A stretch of 56,068 nt of DNA from Gammaproteobacteria bacterium. Lineage in GTDB: Bacteria > Pseudomonadota > Gammaproteobacteria > JASBUN01. The position numbers and the translations under genes are program-made. The notes beneath the pieces are model-generated. The model saw only the letters and a list, made by a program, of their open reading frames with translations. It was not told the DNA's origin and made no database searches. Numbering within the stretch: position 1 is the stretch's first letter; every line of letters begins with the position of its first letter. Location: the NCBI GenBank assembly GCA_030147845.1, contig JASBUN010000030.1, positions 1-56,068 on the forward strand, given 5' to 3'. Of the stretch, positions 30,728 to 39,287 are shown piece after piece.

Positions 30728-33700
30728 TCAGGAAGCTGCCATGCGGGCGGCCTCATCGACGTCGACGGCAACCATGCGCGATACACCGGGCTCATACATG
30801 GTCACTCCCATCAGATAGTCCGCCAACGCCATAGTGATTTTGTTGTGGGTAATGAAAATGAACTGCACATGCTCCGACATTTCCTTTACCAATTCGCAGA
30901 ACCGTCCAACGTTGGCGTCATCCAACGGTGCGTCGACCTCGTCAAGCATACAGAATGGCGCCGGATTGAGCTGGAAAATAGAAAAAACCAGCGCTACGGC
31001 GGTCAAAGCCTTTTCGCCACCGGAAAGCAGGTGGATGGAGCTGTTGCGCTTACCCGGCGGGCGCGCCATAACCGTCACCCCGGTGTCCAACAAGTCTTCG
31101 CCGGTCAGTTCCAGATACGCATGACCGCCGCCGAATAGACGCGGAAACAGGGCCTGCAGACCGCTGTTGACACGGTCGAACGTTTCCTTGAAGCGCGTAC
31201 GCGTCTCGCGATCGATCTTGCGAATGGCGTTCTCCAAAGTCTCCAGCGCCTCGGTGACATCGGCATACTGGGAGTCGAGATAGACTTTGCGTTCGGATTG
31301 TTCGGAAAATTCATCGATCGCGGCTAGATTGATCGGCCCAAGTCGGGCGATACGTGTCGCCAACCGCTCGGTCTGCTCGCGCCACGACTGCTCATTCGCG
31401 TCTTCCGGCAGATTTTCCAATAGGTCCGCTTGTTGGAAACCGGTTTCGGCCAGCTGTTCCTGCAAAGTCTGACAACGCACTTTGATTTCCTGTGCGTCCA
31501 AACGCGCTTGCTCCAGGGCGGCGCGCGCTTCCTGCACGCTTTGTTCCACTCCGGCGCGCTTTTGCTCGTGCGCGCGCAAACCCGCTTCGATCTCTTCGAC
31601 GTGCCGCCGCGTCGCCGACAGCTCGGCGTCGATCTGCACGCGCTGCCGCAAAAAGTCAGCCAGCATGCTCTCTTGATCGCGCAACGGTTCGGTGGCAGAC
31701 GCCAACGCCTGCTGAAGATCTTCGCGTTGCCGGCCGAGCACCTGCAACTGGCTTTCGCTGCGCGCAAGGCTCTGGCGTGTCGACTCCTGTTGGTTGCGCA
31801 GCGCTTCCAAACGCAACGCGATGGCATGCGTTTCGTCGCGTTCAGCACGTGCACGCGTGCGCGCCTCATCCAGCATCGCGCGCGCTGTGTCCCGTTCGGC
31901 AGTCAGGCGTTCGCGCTCGTGCGCCAGCCGTTCCATGCTGTCCAGGGCTTCGGTCAGTCGCGCCCGCGCCTCCTGGGCTTCCGTAGCGTCGCGCTGCTCC
32001 TGTTGTTGAAGTTCCTCGATTTCGCGACGCATGCTCGCTTCGCGTGCTTGAAACTGTTCCTCGCGTGCACGCGCGGCACCCAGTCGCGCCCGCAAATCGG
32101 CGCGCTGACGGTGACTATCGTTGACCTGTTGCTGCCCGCTTTCGCGCTGTTGCTCAAACTCGTGCTGGCGTTCGCGGCCACGCTCTAATTTTTCCTCGAT
32201 GTCGGCAACGCGCGTGCCCAACTGCTCCAGGTGGGCGCTCAGTTGTTTGATTTCCTGTTCGCGCGCCAGCACACCGGCGCGGGCATCGGCGTCACGCGTC
32301 ACGCGCAGCCAAGCGCGTCCCAGCCATAAGCCATCACGGGTAACCACGGATTCATGCGCGGACAACTGCTGCCGCATGGCCAGCGCCTCGGACAAACTGT
32401 CAGCGGTATACACGCCGGCCAGAAGTGACGCCAGCGGCCATGGCGCATGGACACGCTCGAGTAGCGCCGTACCGGTGCCGGCAGCGGTGTCAATTGGAGC
32501 GCCGCTGGTATCAAAAAGTGCCAGCGCGCCGTGCTGTAGCCCCTCGAGTACGCCCGCTACTGCGTCCATGCCATCAACGCAGACCGCTTCTAAATGAATG
32601 CCTAACACCGTTTCCAGGGCGCGCTCCCAACCGGAATCCACGCGCAACTGCTGCGCCAGACGTGAGGCGTTCGCCAACCCCTGGCCTTCCAACCACTGCG
32701 ACACGGCACCCTCGGTTTGTCCGAGCGCCGCCTGCTGCAGCGCTTCCAGCGACGCCAGTCGACCACGCACGTCCTGTAGTTCGCCGCGCTCCTGATCCAA
32801 TTCCGCGCTCAGCGCCCGGTTATGTTCGCGCACATCGGCGATTTGTTGCAGGATCGTCTGCAAGGCTTGCTGCAGTTCGCTTTCGCGCTCCGCGGCCTGC
32901 CCCTCCTGCTGCTCGAGCAACTGAATCTGTTCACCCAAGTTATGATCGACCAAGCTTTGCTGCTCGGCGCGGATGCGCTCTAGGCGTTGCTGCAACTGCA
33001 CGATGTGCCGCTCTGCCTGGTCGATGCGGGTACGTTCGACTTGCGCGGCCTCCGAAGGCTGTGCGGCACGCAGCGTAAATTCATCCCAGCTGCGCTGCCA
33101 CGCGTGCATGCGCTCCTCAGCCTCGGTCAGTCCCTGTTGCGACAGCTCCTCGGCTTCACGAGCACGCTGCAACGCCGGTTCGTCATGGCCCGTGCGCTCG
33201 GCCAGTTCCTGCAAACGGCTGCGGTCACTATCGATGAGCTGCGTCAGTTCACGCCAGCCCTGTTCGATCTGATCGAGATCGTGGCGCTGTTTTTGGCCCA
33301 TTTCCTTAGCATGTTGAATGGTCTGTTCAACACGCGCGATTTCGGCGCCGACGGCGTAGAAACGCCCTTGGATTTCGTTGAAGGTGTCGCTGGCTTCGAT
33401 GTGCGATTCGCGATCTTTCTCCAAGGCCGCCTCGATACCACGCTGCTCCGCCATCGCGGCCTGCAGGGCATTGTCATGCTCGGCAATGGCGCGCGCCTGC
33501 GTATTGGCCTCGCCGTCGAGTGTGCGCAGGCGCAAGGCCAGCAGCTCACCTTTAATGCGCCGCTCTTCCTGCTTCAGCTCCTTGTACTTCTCAGCGGTCT
33601 TGGCTTGTCGCTGTAAATGTTGAAGTTGTTTATCAATTTCTTCCCGTAAGTCATTTAATCTTTCAAGGTTTTCACGGGTATGCTTAATTCGGGTTTCGGT

Positions 33701-34237
33701 TTCCCGGCGACGCTCCTTGTACTTGGATATACCGGCCGCCTCCTCCAGGAAGACACGCAAATCTTCCGGCCGCGCTTCGATCAAGCGCGAGATCGTACCC
33801 TGCTCAATGATGGAATAACTGCGCGGACCGAGCCCGGTGCCGAGGAAGATATCGGTGATATCGCGGCGCCGACAACGGCTGCCGTTGAGGAAATAGTTGG
33901 ACGTTCCATCGCGTGATACTTGCCTTTTGATAGCGATCTCACTGTAGCTGGCATACTGACCGCCGACCGCACCGTCGGCGTTCTCGAACACCAGCTCGAT
34001 CGTCGCATGGCCGACCGGCTTGCGCGCGGTCGAGCCGTTGAAGATGACATCGGCCATCGACTCGCCGCGCAAGTGTTTGGCGGAACTCTCGCCCATGACC
34101 CAACGCACGGCGTCGATGACATTCGATTTGCCACAGCCATTCGGGCCGACAACGCCGGTCAGGTTGCCCGGCAGCGGAATGGAGGTGGGATCGACAAAAG
34201 ATTTGAACCCGGCTAACTTAATCGTCAATAAACGCAT
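30728..34237 (-). CDS. smc: Chromosome partition protein SMC
   Basis: This is the ATPase core of the SMC-ScpAB condensin. The protein has 1169 residues. The N-terminal head has Walker A GPNGCGKSNVIDAVRWVMGE. Two long coiled coils (about 170-500 and 670-1000) flank a hinge at about 505-650 with GLANASRLAQQLRVDSGWER and VVTRDGLWLGRAWL. The C-terminal head has the signature LLSGGEKALTAVALVFSIF and Walker B PFCMLDEVDAPLDDAN. The coils are rich in Glu, Arg and Gln heptads. smc, scpA and scpB together show this lineage uses SMC-ScpAB. It is first in the smc-zipA-ligA group. Confidence 0.98.
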   Translation of the reverse strand: MRLLTIKLAGFKSFVDPTSIPLPGNLTGVVGPNGCGKSNVIDAVRWVMGESSAKHLRGESMADVIFNGSTARKPVGHATIELVFENADGAVGGQYASYSEIAIKRQVSRDGTSNYFLNGSRCRRRDITDIFLGTGLGPRSYSIIEQGTISRLIEARPEDLRVFLEEAAGISKYKERRRETETRIKHTRENLERLNDLREEIDKQLQHLQRQAKTAEKYKELKQEERRIKGELLALRLRTLDGEANTQARAIAEHDNALQAAMAEQRGIEAALEKDRESHIEASDTFNEIQGRFYAVGAEIARVEQTIQHAKEMGQKQRHDLDQIEQGWRELTQLIDSDRSRLQELAERTGHDEPALQRAREAEELSQQGLTEAEERMHAWQRSWDEFTLRAAQPSEAAQVERTRIDQAERHIVQLQQRLERIRAEQQSLVDHNLGEQIQLLEQQEGQAAERESELQQALQTILQQIADVREHNRALSAELDQERGELQDVRGRLASLEALQQAALGQTEGAVSQWLEGQGLANASRLAQQLRVDSGWERALETVLGIHLEAVCVDGMDAVAGVLEGLQHGALALFDTSGAPIDTAAGTGTALLERVHAPWPLASLLAGVYTADSLSEALAMRQQLSAHESVVTRDGLWLGRAWLRVTRDADARAGVLAREQEIKQLSAHLEQLGTRVADIEEKLERGRERQHEFEQQRESGQQQVNDSHRQRADLRARLGAARAREEQFQAREASMRREIEELQQQEQRDATEAQEARARLTEALDSMERLAHERERLTAERDTARAMLDEARTRARAERDETHAIALRLEALRNQQESTRQSLARSESQLQVLGRQREDLQQALASATEPLRDQESMLADFLRQRVQIDAELSATRRHVEEIEAGLRAHEQKRAGVEQSVQEARAALEQARLDAQEIKVRCQTLQEQLAETGFQQADLLENLPEDANEQSWREQTERLATRIARLGPINLAAIDEFSEQSERKVYLDSQYADVTEALETLENAIRKIDRETRTRFKETFDRVNSGLQALFPRLFGGGHAYLELTGEDLLDTGVTVMARPPGKRNSSIHLLSGGEKALTAVALVFSIFQLNPAPFCMLDEVDAPLDDANVGRFCELVKEMSEHVQFIFITHNKITMALADYLMGVTMYEPGVSRMVAVDVDEAARMAAS

Positions 34238-34391
34238 GAAATTCGGAAATTTTTAGTAGTGCCGCAAGCACGGAAGGAGCGCCGCATAGGCGCCGCAGCG
34301 TGGCTGTAGTGTCGAATGAATTGCAATTAGTGTAAAGTATTTTTTGTTTTCACCGGCCGCGTCAACGCGGCCTCGATTCGAGCCGAAATTC

Positions 34392-34781
34392 ATGGCAACC
34401 AAGCCCAGCAAAGACTTAGAGACGTTTCCCAACCCGAAACCGGGGCGCGACTACACCATCCGCATGCGCATTCCCGAGTTTACCTGCCTGTGCCCCAAGA
34501 CCGGGCAACCGGATTTTGCCACCATCCAGTTGGAATACGTGCCCGATCAAACCTGTATCGAGCTGAAATCGCTCAAGCTCTACATATGGGCATTCCGCGA
34601 CCAGGGCGCATTTCACGAGGCCGTCACCAACGACATCCTCGACGATTTGGTAGACAGCTGTGCGCCGCATTTCATGCGCGTTACGGCGCTGTTCAATGTA
34701 CGCGGCGGCATCGATACCACGGTGGTGGCCGAATACCGTCGCGAGACCTGGGTGGCGCCCGAGCCGGTCACCCTACCCTGA
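34392..34781 (+). CDS. queF: NADPH-dependent 7-cyano-7-deazaguanine reductase (preQ0 reductase), type I
   Basis: It reduces preQ0 to preQ1 in queuosine tRNA modification. It has 129 residues from the ATG at 34392, the short single-domain type. The catalytic Cys is C34 and the proton-relay Asp D41 in [16 protein letters not shown]. The QueF motif [22 protein letters not shown] is at about 55-76. The earlier in-frame ATG at 34344 adds non-conserved residues. Its stop shares a base with the start of the kinase (TGATG). I saw no preQ1 riboswitch fold in the 154-bp leader. Confidence 0.96.
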   Translation: MATKPSKDLETFPNPKPGRDYTIRMRIPEFTCLCPKTGQPDFATIQLEYVPDQTCIELKSLKLYIWAFRDQGAFHEAVTNDILDDLVDSCAPHFMRVTALFNVRGGIDTTVVAEYRRETWVAPEPVTLP

Positions 34782-36079
34782 TGCTGCCCGCCGGCGCCGC
34801 GGCGGCCGACTTGTACGTCGGCATCGACCTTGGCACCTCGGGCTGTCGCGCGTGCGCGATCAACGGCGCCGGCGACGTGTTGGGCGCGGCGCAACAATCA
34901 TTGTCAGCCGCTAACGACGACCAAGGGCTTGCGACCGCGCTGTGGTGGCCGTCGGTCGTGCAGGTCCTGCGCGAACTGCTTGGACAGGTATCGGCCCAGG
35001 CGATCCGCGCCATCGCCGTGGACGGCACCTCAGCCACCCTGCTGGTCACCGACGCCGAAGGCGAGCCGCTGGCGCCGGCGCTGATGTACAACGACCACCG
35101 CTGCCGCGCCGAGGCTCAGGCCATCGCCGCGTGGGCGCCGGCCGATAGCCCCGCACGCGGGGCCAGTTCCAGTCTCGCCAAGCTGCTGTACTTAGCGGCG
35201 CAGCACCACGATGCCCGCCACGCCTTGCATCAGGCCGACTGGATCGCCGGGCGCCTGAGCGGTCGATACGACGTCAGTGACGAGAACAACTGCTTGAAAT
35301 TGGGTTACGACCCGATCACGCGATGCTGGCCCGATTGGCTACGGCGTTTACCGCTGCCCGCCCATCTATTTCCCGAGGTCGTCGCGCCCGGCACCCTCAT
35401 CGGTACCATCCAATCGTCACTAGCGCGCGAACTCGGATTGTCGCCCGACACCCGCATTGTCGCCGGCAGCACCGACAGCACCGCTGCCTGGCTGGCGACC
35501 GGCGCCCGTGAACTGGGTTGTGCGGTGACCTCACTGGGTTCGACTATGGTGCTCAAGGTCGTCTGTGAGCGCCCCATCAACGCTGCCCGCTATGGCATCT
35601 ATAGCCACCGGGTGGGCGATTTGTGGCTGGCGGGCGGCGCATCCAATAGCGGCGGCGCGGTGCTGTTGAAGTATTTCAGCCGTTCGCAACTCGAGACCAT
35701 GACGCCGCTGCTGCGCGCGGAGCAGGACTCCGACCTGGACTACTACCCGCTGCCGGCGCGCGGCGAACGCTTCCCCGTCAATGACCCCGATCTACCACCA
35801 CGCCTTGAACCGCGCCCGGCCGACGATATCGAGTTTCTACACGCTATGCTGGCGGGCATGGCCAACATTGAAGCGCGCGGCTACCGCCTGCTGGCGCAGT
35901 TGGGTGCGCCTTACCCTAGCGCGGTCTGCAGCATCGGCGGTGGCGCTCACAATCCCGCCTGGCAGCGTATACGGCAACGCGCATTGGGCGTGCCGGTCAC
36001 CCTGGCGCGACATCAAGACGCCGCATACGGCGTCGCCCTCCTGGCGCGCGCCGGCGTCACCGCCAGTACAACACGCTAA
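34781..36079 (+). CDS. FGGY-family sugar kinase, probable D-ribulokinase type
   Basis: It should phosphorylate a pentulose with ATP. It has 432 residues from the ATG at 34781, overlapping the queF stop by one base; the open frame extends further upstream but inside queF. The ATP-site motif DLYVGIDLGTSGCRACAIN opens the protein. VDGTSATLLVTDAEGEPLAPALMYND near 87 and AGSTDSTAAWLATGA near 220 resemble the SePSK / XK-1 ribulokinase group as I recall it. The C-terminal ATP motif is SIGGGAHNPAWQRIR. Xylulose kinase is the other possible call. The link to queF is probably positional only. A CbbY-like phosphatase gene is nearby. Confidence 0.87.
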   Translation: MLPAGAAAADLYVGIDLGTSGCRACAINGAGDVLGAAQQSLSAANDDQGLATALWWPSVVQVLRELLGQVSAQAIRAIAVDGTSATLLVTDAEGEPLAPALMYNDHRCRAEAQAIAAWAPADSPARGASSSLAKLLYLAAQHHDARHALHQADWIAGRLSGRYDVSDENNCLKLGYDPITRCWPDWLRRLPLPAHLFPEVVAPGTLIGTIQSSLARELGLSPDTRIVAGSTDSTAAWLATGARELGCAVTSLGSTMVLKVVCERPINAARYGIYSHRVGDLWLAGGASNSGGAVLLKYFSRSQLETMTPLLRAEQDSDLDYYPLPARGERFPVNDPDLPPRLEPRPADDIEFLHAMLAGMANIEARGYRLLAQLGAPYPSAVCSIGGGAHNPAWQRIRQRALGVPVTLARHQDAAYGVALLARAGVTASTTR

Positions 36080-36096
36080 CGGCGTTCGCGCGGTCA

Positions 36097-36194
36097 GCCG
36101 CTTTTCACCTTCACTTGTAGGCACGGCTTCAGCCGTGCACATGCGTTCACCACCACGGCGGTGCGGATGAAACCAGATCCACAATACTTTCGCC
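36097..36194. repeat. 98-bp intergenic repeat, copy 1
   Basis: The first of two near-identical copies offset by exactly 112 bp, with no indels. It contains a perfect GCACGGC(TTCA)GCCGTGC hairpin (36121-36138) preceded by TTGTAG, and a second imperfect inverted repeat around CACCACCACGGCGGTG. This hairpin-plus-flank layout resembles REP-type or small MITE-like elements of Proteobacteria. It lies between convergent genes and can also act as a bidirectional stem-loop. Confidence 0.85.
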
Positions 36195-36208
36195 GTGCCG
36201 AAACGTTT

Positions 36209-36306
36209 GCCGCTTTTCACCTTCACTTGTAGGCACGGCTTCAGCCGTGCAGGGGTTTTCACCACCACGGCGGTACGGATGAAATCGGGTCCACAATACT
36301 TTCGCC
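36209..36306. repeat. 98-bp intergenic repeat, copy 2
   Basis: The second copy, direct and in the same orientation as copy 1. The hairpin at 36233-36250 is identical. Differences cluster between the hairpin and the second inverted repeat and near the end (for example CATGCG to GGGGTT), while the arms are unchanged. It ends 8 bp before the stop of the aminotransferase gene. Confidence 0.85.
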
Positions 36307-36313
36307 TCAGGCG

Positions 36314-37486
36314 TCATTTACCGAGATAATCGCGCAGCCGCCGCACGCCTTCCTCGAGTTGCTCCATCGACGTTGTGTAGGCAAAGCGGACATGCTCGCG
36401 CGCCCGGTATTGGCCGAAATCGGTGCCGGGCGTGACCGCGACACCGACGTCTTCGAGCAGATCGTGGCACAGGGATTCGCTGTCAGCGCTGAAACGACCA
36501 CAGCCCGCGTAGATGTAGAAAGCGCCGTCAGGCACGACCGGCACATCGAAGCCCAATTGGCGCAGCGCCGGCACCAGATAGTCGCGCCGACGCTGAAACT
36601 CGTCCTTGCGCGCCCGCACGATCGCCAATGTCTCCGGCTGGAAGGCGGCCAAGGCCGCGTATTGCGCCGGCGTGGGTGCCGACAAAAAGATATTCTGCGC
36701 CAGTTTGTCCAAATCGGCGCTAAACGATTCCGGCGCCACCACCCAACCCAAACGCCAACCGGTCATGCCAAAGTATTTCGAGAAGCTGTTGATCACGAAC
36801 AAGTCGTCGGACACCGACAGCGCCGAGCGCTCAACGCCGGCATAAACCAAGCCATGATAGATCTCATCGACGATCAAATGTGCGCCGCGTTGCATGCATA
36901 GCGCATGGATCGCGGACAGTTCCCCGGCACTGACGATAGTACCGCTGGGATTGGATGGCGAGGCCAATAAAACCGCCGCGCAATCCGCTGGCCAGTGCTG
37001 CCGCAGACGCTCCGCGCTGATTTGAAAATGGGTGTCCGCGTCGACCTGCAACAGCGTTGGCCGGCCGCCGACCAGATGCACGAAATTTCGATTACACGGA
37101 TAGCCGGGGTCGCTCATCAACACACTCGCACCGGCATCGACCAGCACGCTCATGACCAACTGCAATGCGCCCGACGCCCCCGGCGTAATCAGAATTCGTT
37201 CGGGTGCGATATCCAGCGCTTGCTGGCTACGGTAAAAGGCGCTGATCGCGCCACGCAACTCGGGCAGTCCGGCGGCCGGCGTATATTGCGTGCGGCCTTG
37301 CTGAAGCGCGCGTACGCCGGCATCACGAATCGGCGCCGGCGTTTCGAAATCCGGTTCGCCCACTTCCATGTGCACGATCGAGCGCCCCGATTGCTCGAGT
37401 TCGCGCGCCCGCGCCAGTAGCGCCATCACCCGAAACGGCTCGATATGGCGCATACGCGCCGCAGCGCGGCGGCTTCGCCCGGTCAC
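36314..37486 (-). CDS. PLP-dependent aminotransferase (class I/II, aspartate-aminotransferase-like)
   Basis: It transfers amino groups between an amino acid and a 2-oxo acid. It has 390 residues if it begins at the GTG at 37486, which overlaps the upstream CbbY-like stop as GTGA; an ATG at 37453 is the alternative. Motifs are VGEPDFETP near 42, the PLP-contact Asn in SPSNPSGTIV near 176, IVDEIYHGLVYAG near 205, and the Schiff-base K237 in SFSKYFGMTGWRLGW. The substrate cannot be read from sequence; aspartate, alanine or aromatic amino acids are possible. It is convergent with the kinase gene across the repeat pair. Confidence 0.88.
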   Translation of the reverse strand: MTGRSRRAAARMRHIEPFRVMALLARARELEQSGRSIVHMEVGEPDFETPAPIRDAGVRALQQGRTQYTPAAGLPELRGAISAFYRSQQALDIAPERILITPGASGALQLVMSVLVDAGASVLMSDPGYPCNRNFVHLVGGRPTLLQVDADTHFQISAERLRQHWPADCAAVLLASPSNPSGTIVSAGELSAIHALCMQRGAHLIVDEIYHGLVYAGVERSALSVSDDLFVINSFSKYFGMTGWRLGWVVAPESFSADLDKLAQNIFLSAPTPAQYAALAAFQPETLAIVRARKDEFQRRRDYLVPALRQLGFDVPVVPDGAFYIYAGCGRFSADSESLCHDLLEDVGVAVTPGTDFGQYRAREHVRFAYTTSMEQLEEGVRRLRDYLGK

Positions 37487-38268
37487 ACCTGTTGCCGTCG
37501 ACGTTGGGCGTCCGCATGTATACGGCGTAACAGCCCGAGGTCGAGAAAAGACGCGCCATGCGCTTCGCCGCGCAACACTTCAAACGGCAGATCGGGTTCC
37601 CCCCAATGATCGACCACCAGCAACGCGGAGCTGAAATCGTGCCCACGGGTGTAATCATTGACGGCCACCACAGTGCCGAGATCCGCCGCCGTGGAAGACA
37701 AAATGCCGTTACGCGAATCCTCGAACGCCAGGCATGCCGAAGCCGGCAGACCCAGTTCGCGCAGCGCGTACTGGTAGATATCGGCGGCTGGCTTCTTGGC
37801 CGGCACCATGTCACCGGCGGCGATCACCTCGAACCAGTCGAGACTATCGGCGTGCAGCGAATAACGCAGTAGCGCTTCGACGTTGGCGGGTGTAGTGGTG
37901 GTGGCGATAGCCAACCGCAGTCCGTCAGCGCGCGCCTCACGCAACAAGCGCACCGCACCCGGGCGCATCGGTATCTCACCATTGGCCAACAAACTTGTGT
38001 AGTAGTGTGTCTTGGCTTGGTGTAGCCCGGCGACAAAAGCATCAAAGTCGGCCGGACGCTCGAAGTTCGGGCAGTAGCGGTCGACGTAATGACGAATGCG
38101 TTCCTTGCCGCCGGTCACGGCCAGGAGTTCACCATACAACTGCACCGACCAGACCCAATCCAAGCCGGCATCCTTGAACGCACGGTTGAACGCCGGCCGG
38201 TGGCCATCGCGTTCGGTGTCCGCTAATGTTCCATCGACATCAAAAATAAGGGCTTGTAACGTAGGCAT
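37483..38268 (-). CDS. HAD-superfamily phosphatase, CbbY-like
   Basis: The protein has 261 residues from the ATG at 38268. It contains the nucleophile motif FDVDGTLADTERDGHRPAFN (9-28), the motif IATTTTPANVEALL near 133, a lysine in PAKKPAADIY and the acidic motif AFEDSRNG near 180. The sequence after DxDGT matches the CbbY group, which hydrolyses xylulose-1,5-bisphosphate, a RuBisCO by-product, in autotrophs. No RuBisCO gene is in this window, so a related sugar-phosphate substrate is also possible. It overlaps the aminotransferase start by 4 nt (GTGA). An N-terminal extension to 38538 is open but not family-like. Confidence 0.85.
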   Translation of the reverse strand: MPTLQALIFDVDGTLADTERDGHRPAFNRAFKDAGLDWVWSVQLYGELLAVTGGKERIRHYVDRYCPNFERPADFDAFVAGLHQAKTHYYTSLLANGEIPMRPGAVRLLREARADGLRLAIATTTTPANVEALLRYSLHADSLDWFEVIAAGDMVPAKKPAADIYQYALRELGLPASACLAFEDSRNGILSSTAADLGTVVAVNDYTRGHDFSSALLVVDHWGEPDLPFEVLRGEAHGASFLDLGLLRRIHADAQRRRQQV

Positions 38269-38485
38269 GATTGTTAACTTTCGTCTGTTGTACATTGAAC
38301 GGCCGCGCTGCCGGCCGCATGGTAGGATACTGGAAGCTCGCCACGCGCGCCTAATTTGCGCGGCGCCGCTCTGACCACGTAACGGTCCGCGCGGCGACCT
38401 ATGCATGGCGTTTTGTAGGGTTATTATCCTGGTCGCCCAACGCCGGCCGATTTCCCTTACAAGCGGCCCCCTCACGGGATGTTTG

Positions 38486-38514
38486 TTGCAGCGCGAAACA
38501 GATTTTGGTATAGA
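38486..38514 (+). promoter_or_regulatory. Predicted sigma-70 promoter of dksA
   Basis: TTGCAG at 38486-38491, a 17-bp spacer, and TATAGA at 38509-38514. The expected start is near 38521, giving a leader of about 40 nt with an AGGAG ribosome-binding site 9 nt before the dksA ATG. Confidence 0.7.
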
Positions 38515-38561
38515 AGCGGATTCATTTTTCGCATGCATTTCCGATATCAGGAGTTTGATCG

Positions 38562-39182
38562 ATGCCTCAGGCCAAGAAGAGTACCGCGAAGGCGTCTAAG
38601 ACGGCCAAGACCGCGACGGCCAAAAAGACGTCCGCGACGAAGTCCAAGGCAGCTGCTCCGGCGACAAAAAAGCCCGCCGCCAAAGCAGCTGCACCTAAGA
38701 AGTCGCGGAAAACGCAGGGAAGTCAGACCACATCGCCGGCCCCGGAGAAGTCCGCCCGTGGCGATGAAAACCTATTATTCAAGGGCTTCGTTCCGTACAC
38801 GCCGAAAAAGGGCGAGGAGTACATGAGCGAACCGCAGGAAGAGCATTTCCGTGGCCTACTGCGTGCTTGGAAGCGCGAACTCATGGAAGAAGTCGACCGT
38901 ACCGTCCACCACATGCAGGATGAGGCGGCCAACTTTCCGGATCCCAATGACCGTGCCACGCAGGAATCAGAATTCAGCCTGGAACTACGTACACGTGACC
39001 GCGAACGCAAGCTGATCAAGAAGATCGATGAGGCGATCAATCGCATCGACATCCGTGAATACGGCTACTGCGAATCCTGCGGCATCGAGATCGGCATCCG
39101 TCGTTTAGAGGCACGCCCCACTGCGACACTCTGTATCGACTGCAAAACACTGGACGAAATCCGGGAACGGCAAATGGGCTGA
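38562..39182 (+). CDS. dksA: RNA polymerase-binding transcription factor DksA with basic N-terminal tail
   Basis: DksA inserts its coiled coil into the RNA polymerase secondary channel and works with ppGpp. It has 206 residues, of which about 68-206 are a normal DksA. The tip motif is DPNDRATQESEFSLELR (D127, D130, A132), the Zn finger Cys are 170, 173, 191 and 194 (CESC, CIDC), and the C-terminal helix follows. Residues 1-68 form a Lys/Ala/Thr/Pro-rich extension like a histone H1 tail, absent in E. coli DksA. The next gene is gluQ, as in E. coli. The start has AGGAG with 9 nt spacing. Confidence 0.96.
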   Translation: MPQAKKSTAKASKTAKTATAKKTSATKSKAAAPATKKPAAKAAAPKKSRKTQGSQTTSPAPEKSARGDENLLFKGFVPYTPKKGEEYMSEPQEEHFRGLLRAWKRELMEEVDRTVHHMQDEAANFPDPNDRATQESEFSLELRTRDRERKLIKKIDEAINRIDIREYGYCESCGIEIGIRRLEARPTATLCIDCKTLDEIRERQMG

Positions 39183-39287
39183 CAGCAGCAGCCCCGGCTC
39201 TCGAACCGTTCGATGCCCAGCCGGCCGCCGACCGCGGCCGGCCTCCCCAAGCGCGCCCAGGCAACCCCCAGTGCTCCTTCCAGGCCC

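Noticed and set aside
31430..32188. Plus-strand frame opposite smc
   Set aside because: The Leu/Phe-rich translation reflects the antisense of Glu/Gln/Arg-rich coiled coil; no independent support.
34238..34391. Possible preQ1 riboswitch before queF
   Set aside because: No preQ1-I or preQ1-II-like stem and A-rich tail seen in the 154-bp gap.
36097..36306. CRISPR-like array at the 98-bp repeats
   Set aside because: Only two copies, separated by 14 bp, with long palindromic repeats and no spacers or cas genes.
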